Source of the DNA: Xanthobacter flavus
GTDB lineage: Bacteria > Pseudomonadota > Alphaproteobacteria > Rhizobiales > Xanthobacteraceae
Assembly (NCBI RefSeq): GCF_017875275.1
Contig: NZ_JAGGML010000001.1
Span: 682,001 to 746,000 of the forward strand
Length of the DNA stretch: 64,000 bases
Direction of reading: 5' to 3'
The notes below the pieces were generated by a model, which was not told the DNA's origin, made no database searches, and saw nothing but the letters and a program-made list of their open reading frames with translations. The translations under genes and the position numbers were made by a program. Shown here piece after piece: positions 23,105 through 31,374 of the stretch (the stretch's first letter is position 1; the number at the start of each line of letters is the position of its first letter).

Positions 23105-24578
23105 CCTGCCGCTGGTCACGGTGGAGGTGAAGGCGAACGCCCGCCGCCTCGCCGCGGTGGACGCAGCCGCCGCCCGCCTCGGGCTTCATCCCGGCCTTAC
23201 CCTCGCCGACGCGCAGGCCCGCGTGCCGCAGATGGAGGCGGTGGAGGCGGATGCGGCGGCGGATGCCGCGCTGCTTGCGGCCATCGCATCGTGGTGCGAG
23301 CGCTGGACGCCGTTCGTCGCCGTTTCCGGGCCGGACGGGATCGTGCTCGACATCACCGGCTGCGCCCATCTGTTCGGCGGGGAGGGGGCCATGCTGGCGG
23401 CCATGACCGAGCGGCTCGCCGCCACCGGACTGGCCGCCCAGGGCGCGGTGGCCGGGACCGCCCGGGCCGCCCTCGCCCTCGCCCGCTGGCGGCCGGGGCA
23501 GGTGGTGCGGGCGGGGGGCGAGCGGGAGGCCGTCGCGCCCCTGCCGGTGGAGGCCCTCGACCTCGATGCGGAGGCGGCGCGCAGCCTCGCCTATCTCGGT
23601 CTCGTGCGGATCGGCGACATCGCCGGCAAGCCCCGCGCGGCGCTGGCCGCCCGCTTCGGCAGCGCCCTTGTGGACCGGCTGGACGAGCTGTGCGGCGCGG
23701 CTTCGCCGCCCATCTCCCCGCTCAATCCCCTGCCCGTCTACGTGGCGGAGCGGCGCTTCGCCGAGCCCATGGGCGATGAGGTGACCGCCCGCGCCGTGCT
23801 CGCCGACCTCGCCCGCGATCTCGCCGGTGTGCTGGAGCGGCATGGCGAGGGCGGACGACGCTTCGAGGCCGCCTTCTTCCGCAGCGATGGCGCGGTGCGG
23901 CGGGTGGCGGCGGGCACGGCGGCCCCCCTGCGCGACGGCGCCCGCCTCGCCGGCCTGTTCCGCGAGCGGCTGGCCGCGCTGGCCGATCCACTCGATCCCG
24001 GCTTCGGCTATGACGTGATCCGCCTCTCGGTGACCACAGCCGAGCCGCTGGCCGCCACCCAGTCCGGTTTCGGCGCCGAGCCGGCCGGCGCGGGGCTGGA
24101 CCAGTTGGTGGATACCCTCTCCGCCCGGCTGGGTCCGCGCCGCGTCACCTGCCTTGCCGCGCAGGACAGCCATGTACCCGAGCGCGCCGCCGTGCGGATG
24201 CCGGCGCAGAAGGCCTGGCGCAGCCGGGACATGCTTGCTCATGATTGGGCCGAGCCGGCTGCCGCAGATGCGCCCCTTGCCCGCCCGCCGGCCCTCTTGC
24301 CCGTGCCCGAGCCGGTGGAAACGCTGGCCGAGGTGCCGGACGGCCCGCCCCTGCGGTTCCGCTGGCGGCGCGTGCTGCACGAGGTGGCGCGGGCCGAGGG
24401 GCCGGAGCGCATCGCCCCCGAATGGTGGACCGCCCTCGATGGCAACCGGCCGGGCCTGACGCGGGACTATTTCCGCGTGGAGGACACCGAAGGACGCCGC
24501 TTCTGGCTCTATCGCGAAGGCACCTACGGACGCGAGACGTCGGCGCCGCGCTGGTTCCTGCACGGCCTGTTCCCGTGA
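22986..24578 (+). CDS. imuB: ImuB, inactive Y-family polymerase homologue
   Basis: A 530-residue Y-family (DinB-like) protein. I chose ATG 22986 (22980 is also in frame) because the family's N-terminal strand RRLAALFLPHLPTDRL follows it. The position where active Y-polymerases carry the catalytic acids instead reads DGIVLDITGCAHLFGG, keeping one Asp but with the rest diverged, in line with known ImuB proteins that lack polymerase activity. They act as a hub that binds the beta clamp, ImuA and DnaE2. The little-finger region and the C-terminal tail (PPLRFRWRRVLHEVARAEGPERI, FWLYREG) are present. It overlaps imuA in a different frame and dnaE2 by 4 bases. Confidence 0.9.
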   Translation: MPDASPRRLAALFLPHLPTDRLHRSRRGRRMSSAGAAPADLPLVTVEVKANARRLAAVDAAAARLGLHPGLTLADAQARVPQMEAVEADAAADAALLAAIASWCERWTPFVAVSGPDGIVLDITGCAHLFGGEGAMLAAMTERLAATGLAAQGAVAGTARAALALARWRPGQVVRAGGEREAVAPLPVEALDLDAEAARSLAYLGLVRIGDIAGKPRAALAARFGSALVDRLDELCGAASPPISPLNPLPVYVAERRFAEPMGDEVTARAVLADLARDLAGVLERHGEGGRRFEAAFFRSDGAVRRVAAGTAAPLRDGARLAGLFRERLAALADPLDPGFGYDVIRLSVTTAEPLAATQSGFGAEPAGAGLDQLVDTLSARLGPRRVTCLAAQDSHVPERAAVRMPAQKAWRSRDMLAHDWAEPAAADAPLARPPALLPVPEPVETLAEVPDGPPLRFRWRRVLHEVARAEGPERIAPEWWTALDGNRPGLTRDYFRVEDTEGRRFWLYREGTYGRETSAPRWFLHGLFP

Positions 24579-27500
24579 GCGGCCCCTTCTATGCGGAGCT
24601 GGCGGCGGCCTCGCATTTCTCCTTCCTGCGCGGGGCGAGCGCGCCGACCCATCTGGTGCGCACCGCCGTCGCCCTCGGCCTCGACGGGCTCGGCATCGCC
24701 GACCGCAACACGGTGGCGGGCGTGGTGCGGGCCTATAGCGCGCTGGAGGATCTGCGCAGTCTCGACGAGGATCTGGAGGCAGACGACCCCGAGGCGGAGG
24801 CAAAGCGCGCCGTCGCCGCCCGCGCCCGTGCCTTCCGGCTGGTGACGGGCGCGCGGCTCGTCTTCTGCGACGGCACGGCGGACATCATCGCCTATCCCTC
24901 CACCCGCGCCGGCTGGGCCCGGCTCTGCCGCCTGCTGACCACCGGCAACCGGCGGGCGAAGAAGGGCGACTGCCACCTGTCCCTTCCCGATCTCGTCGCC
25001 GATGCCCGCGACCTGATGCTCATCGTGCTGCCGGGCGAAGGCGGGAACGCTCTTCCGACCCTCCTCTCCCGCCTTGGCGAAGCGGCCGCCGGGGCAGTGT
25101 GGCTCGGCGTCGACATGCCCTTCTCCGGCGCCGACCGCCGCCGCCTCGCCGCGCTGAAGGCCATCGCCGGTGCCGCGGATGTGCCGCTGCTGGCGGTGAA
25201 CGAGGTGCTCTATGCGACGCCGCAGGAGCGGGACCTACAGGACATCCTTACCTGCGTGCGCGAGGGCACAACCATCGCCGAGGCCGGACGACGGCTGATG
25301 GCGAACGCCGAGCGCCATCTTAAGCCCCCCGCCGAGATGACCCGCCTGTTCCGCGACGCCCCGGAGGCGGTGGCGGAGAGCGCGGCATTCCTCGCCCGCA
25401 TCGACTTCACACTGAAGGAGCTGAAGTACGACTATCCCGAGGAGCCCGTGCCTCCCGGCTGGACGCCGCAGGCCTGGCTGGAGGAATTGACCTGGCGCTG
25501 CGCCGCCGTGCGCTATCCCCCCGGCATCCCCGAGAAGGTGGAAAAGCTGCTCAAGGACGAGCTGGCCCTCATCCGCCAGCTCGAATACGCCCCCTATTTC
25601 CTCACCATCCACGACATCGTGCGCTTCGCCGAGAGCCGCGGCATCCTCTGCCAGGGGCGCGGCTCGGCAGCCAATTCCGCCGTTTGTTACGTGCTCGGCA
25701 TCACTGCCGTTGACCCCGCCGACAACGATCTCCTCTTCGCCCGCTTCATCTCGGCCGAGCGGCGCGAACCGCCCGACATCGACGTGGACTTCGAGCACGA
25801 GCGGCGCGAGGAGGTGATCCAGCACATTTACGAGAAATACGGCCGCCACCGCGCCGGCATCGTCGCCACCGTCATCCACTACCGCCCGCGCAGCGCCATC
25901 CGCGACGTGGGCAAGGCCCTCGGGCTGACTGAGGACGTCACGGCGCGCCTCGCCTCCACCCAGTGGGGCAGTTGGGGCCGCGACATTTCCGACGCGCACA
26001 TCCGCGAGGCGGGGCTCGACCCCTCAAATCCCTTCATCCGCCGGGCGGTGGAACTGGCCGGCCGGCTGATGGGCGCACCCCGCCACCTCTCCCAGCACGT
26101 CGGTGGCTTCGTGCTGGCCCGCGGCCGGCTCGACGACACCGTGCCCATCGGCAACGCCGCCATGGCGGACCGCACCTTCATCGAATGGGACAAGGACGAC
26201 ATCGACGTGCTCGGCCTGATGAAGGTGGATGTGCTGGCGCTCGGCATGCTCACCTGCATCCGCAAGGCGCTCGACCTGATGCGCGCGCACGAGGGCATCG
26301 ACTGGGGCCTCGCCGACGTGCCGCGCGAGCAACAGGACGTCTACGCCATGCTCCAGCGCGGGGATTCCATCGGCGTATTCCAGGTGGAAAGCCGGGCGCA
26401 GATCAACATGCTGCCGCGCCTCAGGCCGAAGGAATTCTACGATCTCGTCATCCAGGTCGCCATCGTGCGGCCGGGGCCGATCCAGGGCGACATGGTTCAC
26501 CCCTATCTCAGGCGCCGCAACGGACTGGAGGCGGTGGACTACCCTTCCCCCGCCCCGGACTTCGGCGACAAGGACGAGCTTCGGGTGGTGCTGGGCAAGA
26601 CCATGGGGGTGCCGCTGTTCCAGGAGCAGGCCATGAAGCTCGCCATGGTCGCCGCCTGCTTCTCCGACAAGGAGGCGAACCGCCTGCGCCGGGCCATGGC
26701 CACCTTCCGCAACCTCGGCACTATCCAGGAGTTCGAGAGCTTGATGGTGGAGCGCATGGTGGGGCGCGGCTACAAGCGCGACTTCGCTCAGCGCTGCTTT
26801 GAGCAGATCAAGGGCTTCGGCAGCTACGGCTTCCCCGAGAGCCATGCCGCCTCCTTCGCCAAGCTCGTGTACATCTCCTCCTTCATCAAGTGCCGCCACC
26901 CGGCGGCCTTCGCCTGCGCCCTGCTCAACGCCCAGCCCATGGGCTTCTACGCCCCGGCGCAGATCGTGCGCGACGCGCGCGAGCACGGCGTGGAGGTGCG
27001 GCCCGTGGACATCAATTTCAGCCATCAGGACAACACGCTGGAGCGACGGGAGGACGGCACGCTGGCCCTGCGCCTCGGCTTCCGGCAGGTGGACGGCTTC
27101 CATGCCGACTGGGGCGGGCGCCTCGCGGCGGCACGATCCGGGTCTTTCGCGAGCATCGAGGAATTGGCCCGCCGCGCCCGGCTGCCCACCCGCGCGGTAA
27201 AGCTGCTGGCCGATGCGGACGCCTTCCGCTCCATGGCCCTCGACCGGCGCGCCGCGCTCTGGCACGCCCGCCGCCTGCCGGATGACGACGCCCTCCCCCT
27301 GTTCGCCGCGGCGGACGCCCGCGAGCTGGGCGTGGAGGAGGAGGTGACGCTGCCGCGCATGGCGCGCTCGGAGCACATCGTCGCGGACTACCAGACCGTG
27401 CGCCTCTCCCTGAAGGGGCACCCCATGGGCGAGCTGCGCGACCATTTCCGCAAGGAGCGCATCCTCACCTGCGCCGAGACGGCCGCGCTGAAGGACGGCG

Positions 27501-27874
27501 CGTTCGCCCGCAATGCCGGCGTCGTGCTGGTGCGCCAGCGGCCGGGCAACGGCAAGGCCATCTTCATCACCATCGAGGATGAGACCGGCATCACCAACAT
27601 CGTCCTATGGGAGCGCACGCTGGAGCGCTTCCGCCGCGAGGTGATGGGCGCGCGCCTGCTGCTGGTGGAGGGACGCATCCAGAAGAGCCCGGAAGGGGTC
27701 GTCCACCTCATGGCCCAGCGGCTTACCGACCGCACCGCCGACCTCACTTTGCTCTCCCGGGTGCGGCAGCCGCGCATGGAGGTGGCGCGGGCCGATGAGT
27801 TCGCCCACCCCCAGCATCCGCGCAAGCATCCGCGTGACGTAAGGGTACTGCCCAAGTCGCGGGACTTTCACTGA
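24575..27874 (+). CDS. dnaE2: DnaE2, error-prone DNA polymerase III alpha subunit
   Basis: A 1099-residue C-family polymerase starting at GTG 24575, overlapping the imuB stop. The N-terminal PHP domain (ELAAASHFSFLRGASAPTHL) lacks most of the metal ligands kept by the replicative DnaE1. The palm holds PPDIDVDFEHERREEVI with the catalytic aspartates. The finger and tau-like regions and a C-terminal OB domain (GIVLV-like NAGVVLVRQRPGNGKAIFITIEDETG) follow. It performs the mutagenic lesion bypass with ImuA and ImuB. It ends the SOS operon. The length and order are canonical for alphaproteobacteria. Confidence 0.95.
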   Translation: MSGPFYAELAAASHFSFLRGASAPTHLVRTAVALGLDGLGIADRNTVAGVVRAYSALEDLRSLDEDLEADDPEAEAKRAVAARARAFRLVTGARLVFCDGTADIIAYPSTRAGWARLCRLLTTGNRRAKKGDCHLSLPDLVADARDLMLIVLPGEGGNALPTLLSRLGEAAAGAVWLGVDMPFSGADRRRLAALKAIAGAADVPLLAVNEVLYATPQERDLQDILTCVREGTTIAEAGRRLMANAERHLKPPAEMTRLFRDAPEAVAESAAFLARIDFTLKELKYDYPEEPVPPGWTPQAWLEELTWRCAAVRYPPGIPEKVEKLLKDELALIRQLEYAPYFLTIHDIVRFAESRGILCQGRGSAANSAVCYVLGITAVDPADNDLLFARFISAERREPPDIDVDFEHERREEVIQHIYEKYGRHRAGIVATVIHYRPRSAIRDVGKALGLTEDVTARLASTQWGSWGRDISDAHIREAGLDPSNPFIRRAVELAGRLMGAPRHLSQHVGGFVLARGRLDDTVPIGNAAMADRTFIEWDKDDIDVLGLMKVDVLALGMLTCIRKALDLMRAHEGIDWGLADVPREQQDVYAMLQRGDSIGVFQVESRAQINMLPRLRPKEFYDLVIQVAIVRPGPIQGDMVHPYLRRRNGLEAVDYPSPAPDFGDKDELRVVLGKTMGVPLFQEQAMKLAMVAACFSDKEANRLRRAMATFRNLGTIQEFESLMVERMVGRGYKRDFAQRCFEQIKGFGSYGFPESHAASFAKLVYISSFIKCRHPAAFACALLNAQPMGFYAPAQIVRDAREHGVEVRPVDINFSHQDNTLERREDGTLALRLGFRQVDGFHADWGGRLAAARSGSFASIEELARRARLPTRAVKLLADADAFRSMALDRRAALWHARRLPDDDALPLFAAADARELGVEEEVTLPRMARSEHIVADYQTVRLSLKGHPMGELRDHFRKERILTCAETAALKDGAFARNAGVVLVRQRPGNGKAIFITIEDETGITNIVLWERTLERFRREVMGARLLLVEGRIQKSPEGVVHLMAQRLTDRTADLTLLSRVRQPRMEVARADEFAHPQHPRKHPRDVRVLPKSRDFH

Positions 27875-28048
27875 TCGCCGCGCCGAAATTGCCGAAGAGG
27901 TATCCAGCAGCCCAAGTCCGTCGGCGAGGAGGCGAAAACCCGATAATTCAGGCAAAAAAGGCACGACAGCCCTGCACGCTTCACGATTTATCCACAAAAA
28001 CCCGTGAGGCTTCAGGGCATATGGAACTAAGGCCGGGATACCGCCGCC

Positions 28049-29083
28049 GTGAAGCCGCTCCTCATCGTTACCGGATTTGTGGCCGCCGCCGCCGTTGGCG
28101 CAGGCATGGCCATCAGCCCGTTCCTGTCGGCCAAGGACGACGGCCCGGCAACCACCCAGTCCATCTCACAGGCCGCGACACCGGCTTCTGGACAGGCGGC
28201 CCAGGGCAAGGGCGCAACCGCCGCGCAGAAGACGGCGGCGGCCGCTGCCCAGCCGACGCCGGCCCCCGCGCCGGAACCCGCCGCGCCGCCGCCGGTGACG
28301 CCGCGCAAGAACTACACCTACAAGTCGTTCGACGTGGACGGCTCCTACATCGCCCTCACGTTCGACGACGGCCCGAGCCCGGAGACCACCCCCCGGCTGC
28401 TGGAGATGCTGCGCCAGCGCAACATCAAGGTGACCTTCTTCGTGCTCGGCAACATGGTCGCCAAGCATCCTGAAGTGCTGAAGATGATTGCCGACGAGGG
28501 GCACGAGATCGGCAGCCATTCCTGGAGCCATCCGCAGCTCACCCGCATCAGCGCCGCGGCGCTGGACAAGGAACTCGGCAACACGACCGAGGCGATCTTC
28601 CAGGTCACCGGAAAGCGCCCGATCTTCCTGCGTCCGCCCTACGGCACCATGAAGCCGACACTACGCACCACCATCGAGGAAAAGTACGGCCTCACCATCG
28701 TCAACTGGTCTGTGGACCCCAACGACTGGAAGAACCGCAACAGCCAGGCGGTGCATGACGCCATCATGGCGCAGGTGAAGCCGGGCGCCATCGTGCTCTC
28801 GCACGACATCTACGCCACCACCGTGGACGCCATGCCGCGCATCCTCGATGAGCTGATCGCCAAGGGCTACAAGTTCGCCACGCTGTCGCAGATGGTGGCC
28901 ATGGACAAGCCGCTGAAGGTCGCGCTCGCGACTCCCGGCGCAGCCAAGCCGCAGCAGAAGCCGAAGCCCGCTGGCGCAAAACCCGACGCGGCGAAGCCCG
29001 CTGGTGCGCCTAAGCCGGCCGCCACCTCGGCGCCGAAGCCCGCCGCGTCCCCGGCCCCGGCCCGCAGCGCCGGCGTCTACTGA
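28049..29083 (+). CDS. Exported polysaccharide deacetylase (NodB domain)
   Basis: A 344-residue protein with a GTG start at 28049 and a signal/anchor (MKPLLIVTGFVAAAAVGAGM). An Ala/Pro linker follows, then a NodB homology domain at about residues 95-290. The motifs of carbohydrate esterase family 4 are present: TFDDGPSP (metal Asp), HSWSHPQL (two metal His), RPPYG, an NWSVDPNDW motif and LSHDI. The C-terminal 60 residues are a Lys/Pro/Ala-rich tail. It should remove N-acetyl groups from a cell-wall or exopolysaccharide sugar in the periplasm. Substrate unknown. Terminator downstream at 29106. Confidence 0.9.
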   Translation: MKPLLIVTGFVAAAAVGAGMAISPFLSAKDDGPATTQSISQAATPASGQAAQGKGATAAQKTAAAAAQPTPAPAPEPAAPPPVTPRKNYTYKSFDVDGSYIALTFDDGPSPETTPRLLEMLRQRNIKVTFFVLGNMVAKHPEVLKMIADEGHEIGSHSWSHPQLTRISAAALDKELGNTTEAIFQVTGKRPIFLRPPYGTMKPTLRTTIEEKYGLTIVNWSVDPNDWKNRNSQAVHDAIMAQVKPGAIVLSHDIYATTVDAMPRILDELIAKGYKFATLSQMVAMDKPLKVALATPGAAKPQQKPKPAGAKPDAAKPAGAPKPAATSAPKPAASPAPARSAGVY

Positions 29084-29105
29084 CACGCAGGTCGATCCCT
29101 AACAG

Positions 29106-29135
29106 AAGGCGCTCCGGTCCTCCGGGGCGCCTTTT
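29106..29135 (+). terminator. Rho-independent terminator after the deacetylase gene
   Basis: An AAGGCGCTCCGG/CCGGGGCGCCTT stem (29106-29117 with 29122-29133) with a 4-base loop, followed by TTTT. It lies between convergent genes. Confidence 0.8.
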
Positions 29136-29149
29136 GCGTTTCGCGGCGA

Positions 29150-29851
29150 TCAGTCCTCGGCCGGATGGCGATGCCCATGGTGCGCGTGGTCGTGATGGGC
29201 ATCCGGCGCGGGAAGCGTGAGGCCGAAGGTCTTCACCAGATCGTCCACCTGCGCCGGCGACAGATAGCGCGGGTTGAGGCCGCGCAGCAGCAGATAGAGC
29301 TTCGCGGTCTCCTCCAGCTCCTCGGTGGCGAATACGGCCGCCTCCAGCGTGTCGCCCGCCACCACCGGCCCATGGTTGGCCAGCAGTACGGAGGAATAGC
29401 GGCCCGCGAGGCCCCGGATGGCATCGGCGACGGCGGGGTCACCCGGCCGGTAATAGGGCAGGAGCGCCGTCTGGCCGGCGCGCATGACGTAATAGGGCGT
29501 CATGGGCGGCAAGGCCGCGCGCGGGTCGATCTCCGGCAGCATGGTGAGCGCCACCGAATGTGTCGAATGCAGATGCACGATGGCCCGCGCCGTGCCGCGG
29601 GTCTCGTAGAGTGCAGAATGCAGCGGGATCTCCTTCGTAGGCTTGTCGCCGGTGAGGAGCCGCCCTTCTGCATCGAGCCTCGAGATGCGCGCGGGATCGA
29701 GGAAGCCGAGAGAGGCGTTGGTGGGTGTCACCAGCCACCCGCCGTCATCGAGCCTGAGGCTGATATTGCCGGACGAACCGGGCGTCAGCCCCCGCTCGAA
29801 CAGAGAGCGCCCGAAGCGGCAGATCTCCTCCCGCAGTCTGGTCTCGTCCAT
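29150..29851 (-). CDS. Class II aldolase family protein, OtnC-like (3-oxo-tetronate 4-phosphate decarboxylase)
   Basis: A 233-residue protein of the class II aldolase/adducin fold. It has the PGSSGNISLRL phosphate loop (residues about 24-34), a KPTKEIPLHSALY catalytic-region motif with Glu, and the metal His pair in VHLHSTHS plus the third His in LLANHGP. OtnC-type members decarboxylate 3-oxo-tetronate 4-phosphate. Class II aldolases are hard to separate by eye, so the OtnC reading leans on the divergent L-threonate dehydrogenase-like gene next door. Odd: the last 20 residues form a His-rich tail (DAHHDHAHHGHRH) that may bind metal. ATG 29851 was chosen because it gives the family's usual length. 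Confidence 0.75.
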   Translation of the reverse strand: MDETRLREEICRFGRSLFERGLTPGSSGNISLRLDDGGWLVTPTNASLGFLDPARISRLDAEGRLLTGDKPTKEIPLHSALYETRGTARAIVHLHSTHSVALTMLPEIDPRAALPPMTPYYVMRAGQTALLPYYRPGDPAVADAIRGLAGRYSSVLLANHGPVVAGDTLEAAVFATEELEETAKLYLLLRGLNPRYLSPAQVDDLVKTFGLTLPAPDAHHDHAHHGHRHPAED

Positions 29852-30027
29852 GGGCAACCTCCGCTTGTTCCGCCGTCGCACCAAAGCGAAGCGCAACCGC
29901 CTTGGCAAGCGTGAACGCCGCCGGGCTAAAACGATTTGATCAGCTTCCGCGAGGCTCCTACAACATGCGCAGGATGCCGCTGCGCTAAAAAGCGGCCGAA
30001 ACACCAGAACAAGACGGGGAAACGGCC

Positions 30028-30966
30028 ATGGCCGATCAGGCGGAAGGGACAGCGGGCAAAATGGGCGCCGGACGCGCGGCCGTGATCGGCCTCGGCTCCA
30101 TGGGCTTCGGCATGGCGCAGTCGCTGCTGCGGGCCGGCCTGGATGTCGCGGGATGCGACGTGGGCGCGGCGGCGGTGGAGCGCTTCGTCGCCGCGGGCGG
30201 ACGCGGCGCGGCCTCGCCGGCACAGGCGGCCGAAGGCGCGGACATGGTGGTCAGCGTGGTGGTCAACGCCGCGCAGACCGAGGCGATCCTGTTCGGCCCG
30301 TCCGGTGTCGCCGAAACCTTGCCCGAGGGCGCGGTCTTCATCTCCTCCGCCACCATGGACCCGGACGTCGCCCGCAGCCTCGCCGCGCGGCTGGAAGCCA
30401 CCGGCCGGCATTATCTCGATGCCCCCATCTCCGGCGGCGCCCAGCGGGCGGCGGAAGGGGCGCTGACCATCCTCGCCTCCGGCAGCCCCGCCGCCTTCGC
30501 CAAGGCGAAGCCCGCGCTAGATGCCATGGCCGCCAAGCTCTACGCACTGGGCGACGCGGCGGGCCAGGGCGCGGCCTTCAAGATGATCAACCAGCTCCTC
30601 GCAGGCGTGCATATCGCCGCCGCCTCGGAGGCCATGGCGTTCGCGGCGCGGCAGGGGCTCGACCTTAAGAAGGTCTACGATGTCATCACCGCGTCCGCCG
30701 GCAACAGCTGGATGTTCGAGAACCGCATGCCCCACGTGCTCGACGGCGACTACACGCCGAAGAGCGCGGTGGACATCTTCGTGAAGGATCTCGGCATCAT
30801 CCAGGATATGGCGCGCAGCGCGAAGTTCCCGGTGCCGGTGTCCGCCGCCGCCCTGCAGATGTTCCTCGCCACCTCCGCCGCCGGCATGGGCCGTGACGAC
30901 GATGCGTCCGTGGCCCGGCTTTATGCCCGGATCACCGGCACGAAACTGCCCGGCGAGGCGGGCTGA
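30028..30966 (+). CDS. NAD-dependent beta-hydroxyacid dehydrogenase, LtnD-like (L-threonate dehydrogenase)
   Basis: A 312-residue protein of the 6-phosphogluconate/3-hydroxyisobutyrate dehydrogenase superfamily. Rossmann motif GLGSMGFGMAQSLLRAG (residues about 17-33), substrate-binding DAPISGGAQRAAEG (about 131-144), and the catalytic Lys in FKMINQLLAGVHIAAASEAM. The last motif is characteristic of LtnD and its relatives, which oxidise L-threonate or D-erythronate at C2. The gene is divergent from an OtnC-like class II aldolase with 176 bases between. The kinase (OtnK) and isomerase (OtnI) usually linked to the pathway are not in the window. Confidence 0.8.
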   Translation: MADQAEGTAGKMGAGRAAVIGLGSMGFGMAQSLLRAGLDVAGCDVGAAAVERFVAAGGRGAASPAQAAEGADMVVSVVVNAAQTEAILFGPSGVAETLPEGAVFISSATMDPDVARSLAARLEATGRHYLDAPISGGAQRAAEGALTILASGSPAAFAKAKPALDAMAAKLYALGDAAGQGAAFKMINQLLAGVHIAAASEAMAFAARQGLDLKKVYDVITASAGNSWMFENRMPHVLDGDYTPKSAVDIFVKDLGIIQDMARSAKFPVPVSAAALQMFLATSAAGMGRDDDASVARLYARITGTKLPGEAG

Positions 30967-31103
30967 GGCACGGCACTTGTCGCTTTTCCGCCGCGTGGAC
31001 GGCGTTACACTCCGTCGCGATTCGTCACGTTCGGGGAACGCCCCTGCAACCTCGCGCCGCGAGGGTAGTTGTCGACCCGACGCATCCAAAGAGGATCCCG
31101 CCG

Positions 31104-31361
31104 ATGACCCTCCCGCTCCGCGCCGCCTTCCTCGCGCTGCCTCTTCTCGCGCTGTGCGCCGGCCCGGCCTCGGCCCAGACGGCCGCCACCCTCACCGCGG
31201 ATCAGGCCCAGGCCCTGCGCACCGCCTGTTCCGCTGACGTGAAGAAGCTGTGCGGCGATGTGCAGCCGGGCGGTGGCCGCGTGGTCCAGTGCATGCAGGC
31301 CAAGAAGGAACAGACCACCCCGCCCTGCCAGGCCGCCCTCGGCGCCCTGAGCAAGAAGTAA
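31104..31361 (+). CDS. Small secreted protein with a Cys-rich (GLG1-type) repeat
   Basis: An 85-residue protein. A signal peptide (MTLPLRAAFLALPLLALCAGPASAQ) is followed by about 60 residues with four Cys in the spacing RTACSADVKKLCGDV...RVVQCMQAKK...PPCQAAL, which is the bacterial 'cysteine-rich repeat' resembling Golgi GLG1. Single-repeat secreted versions are common in rhizobiales. No molecular function is known. It ends 13 bases before the convergent putA stop. Confidence 0.75.
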   Translation: MTLPLRAAFLALPLLALCAGPASAQTAATLTADQAQALRTACSADVKKLCGDVQPGGGRVVQCMQAKKEQTTPPCQAALGALSKK

Positions 31362-31374
31362 GCCCCGGCCTGCC

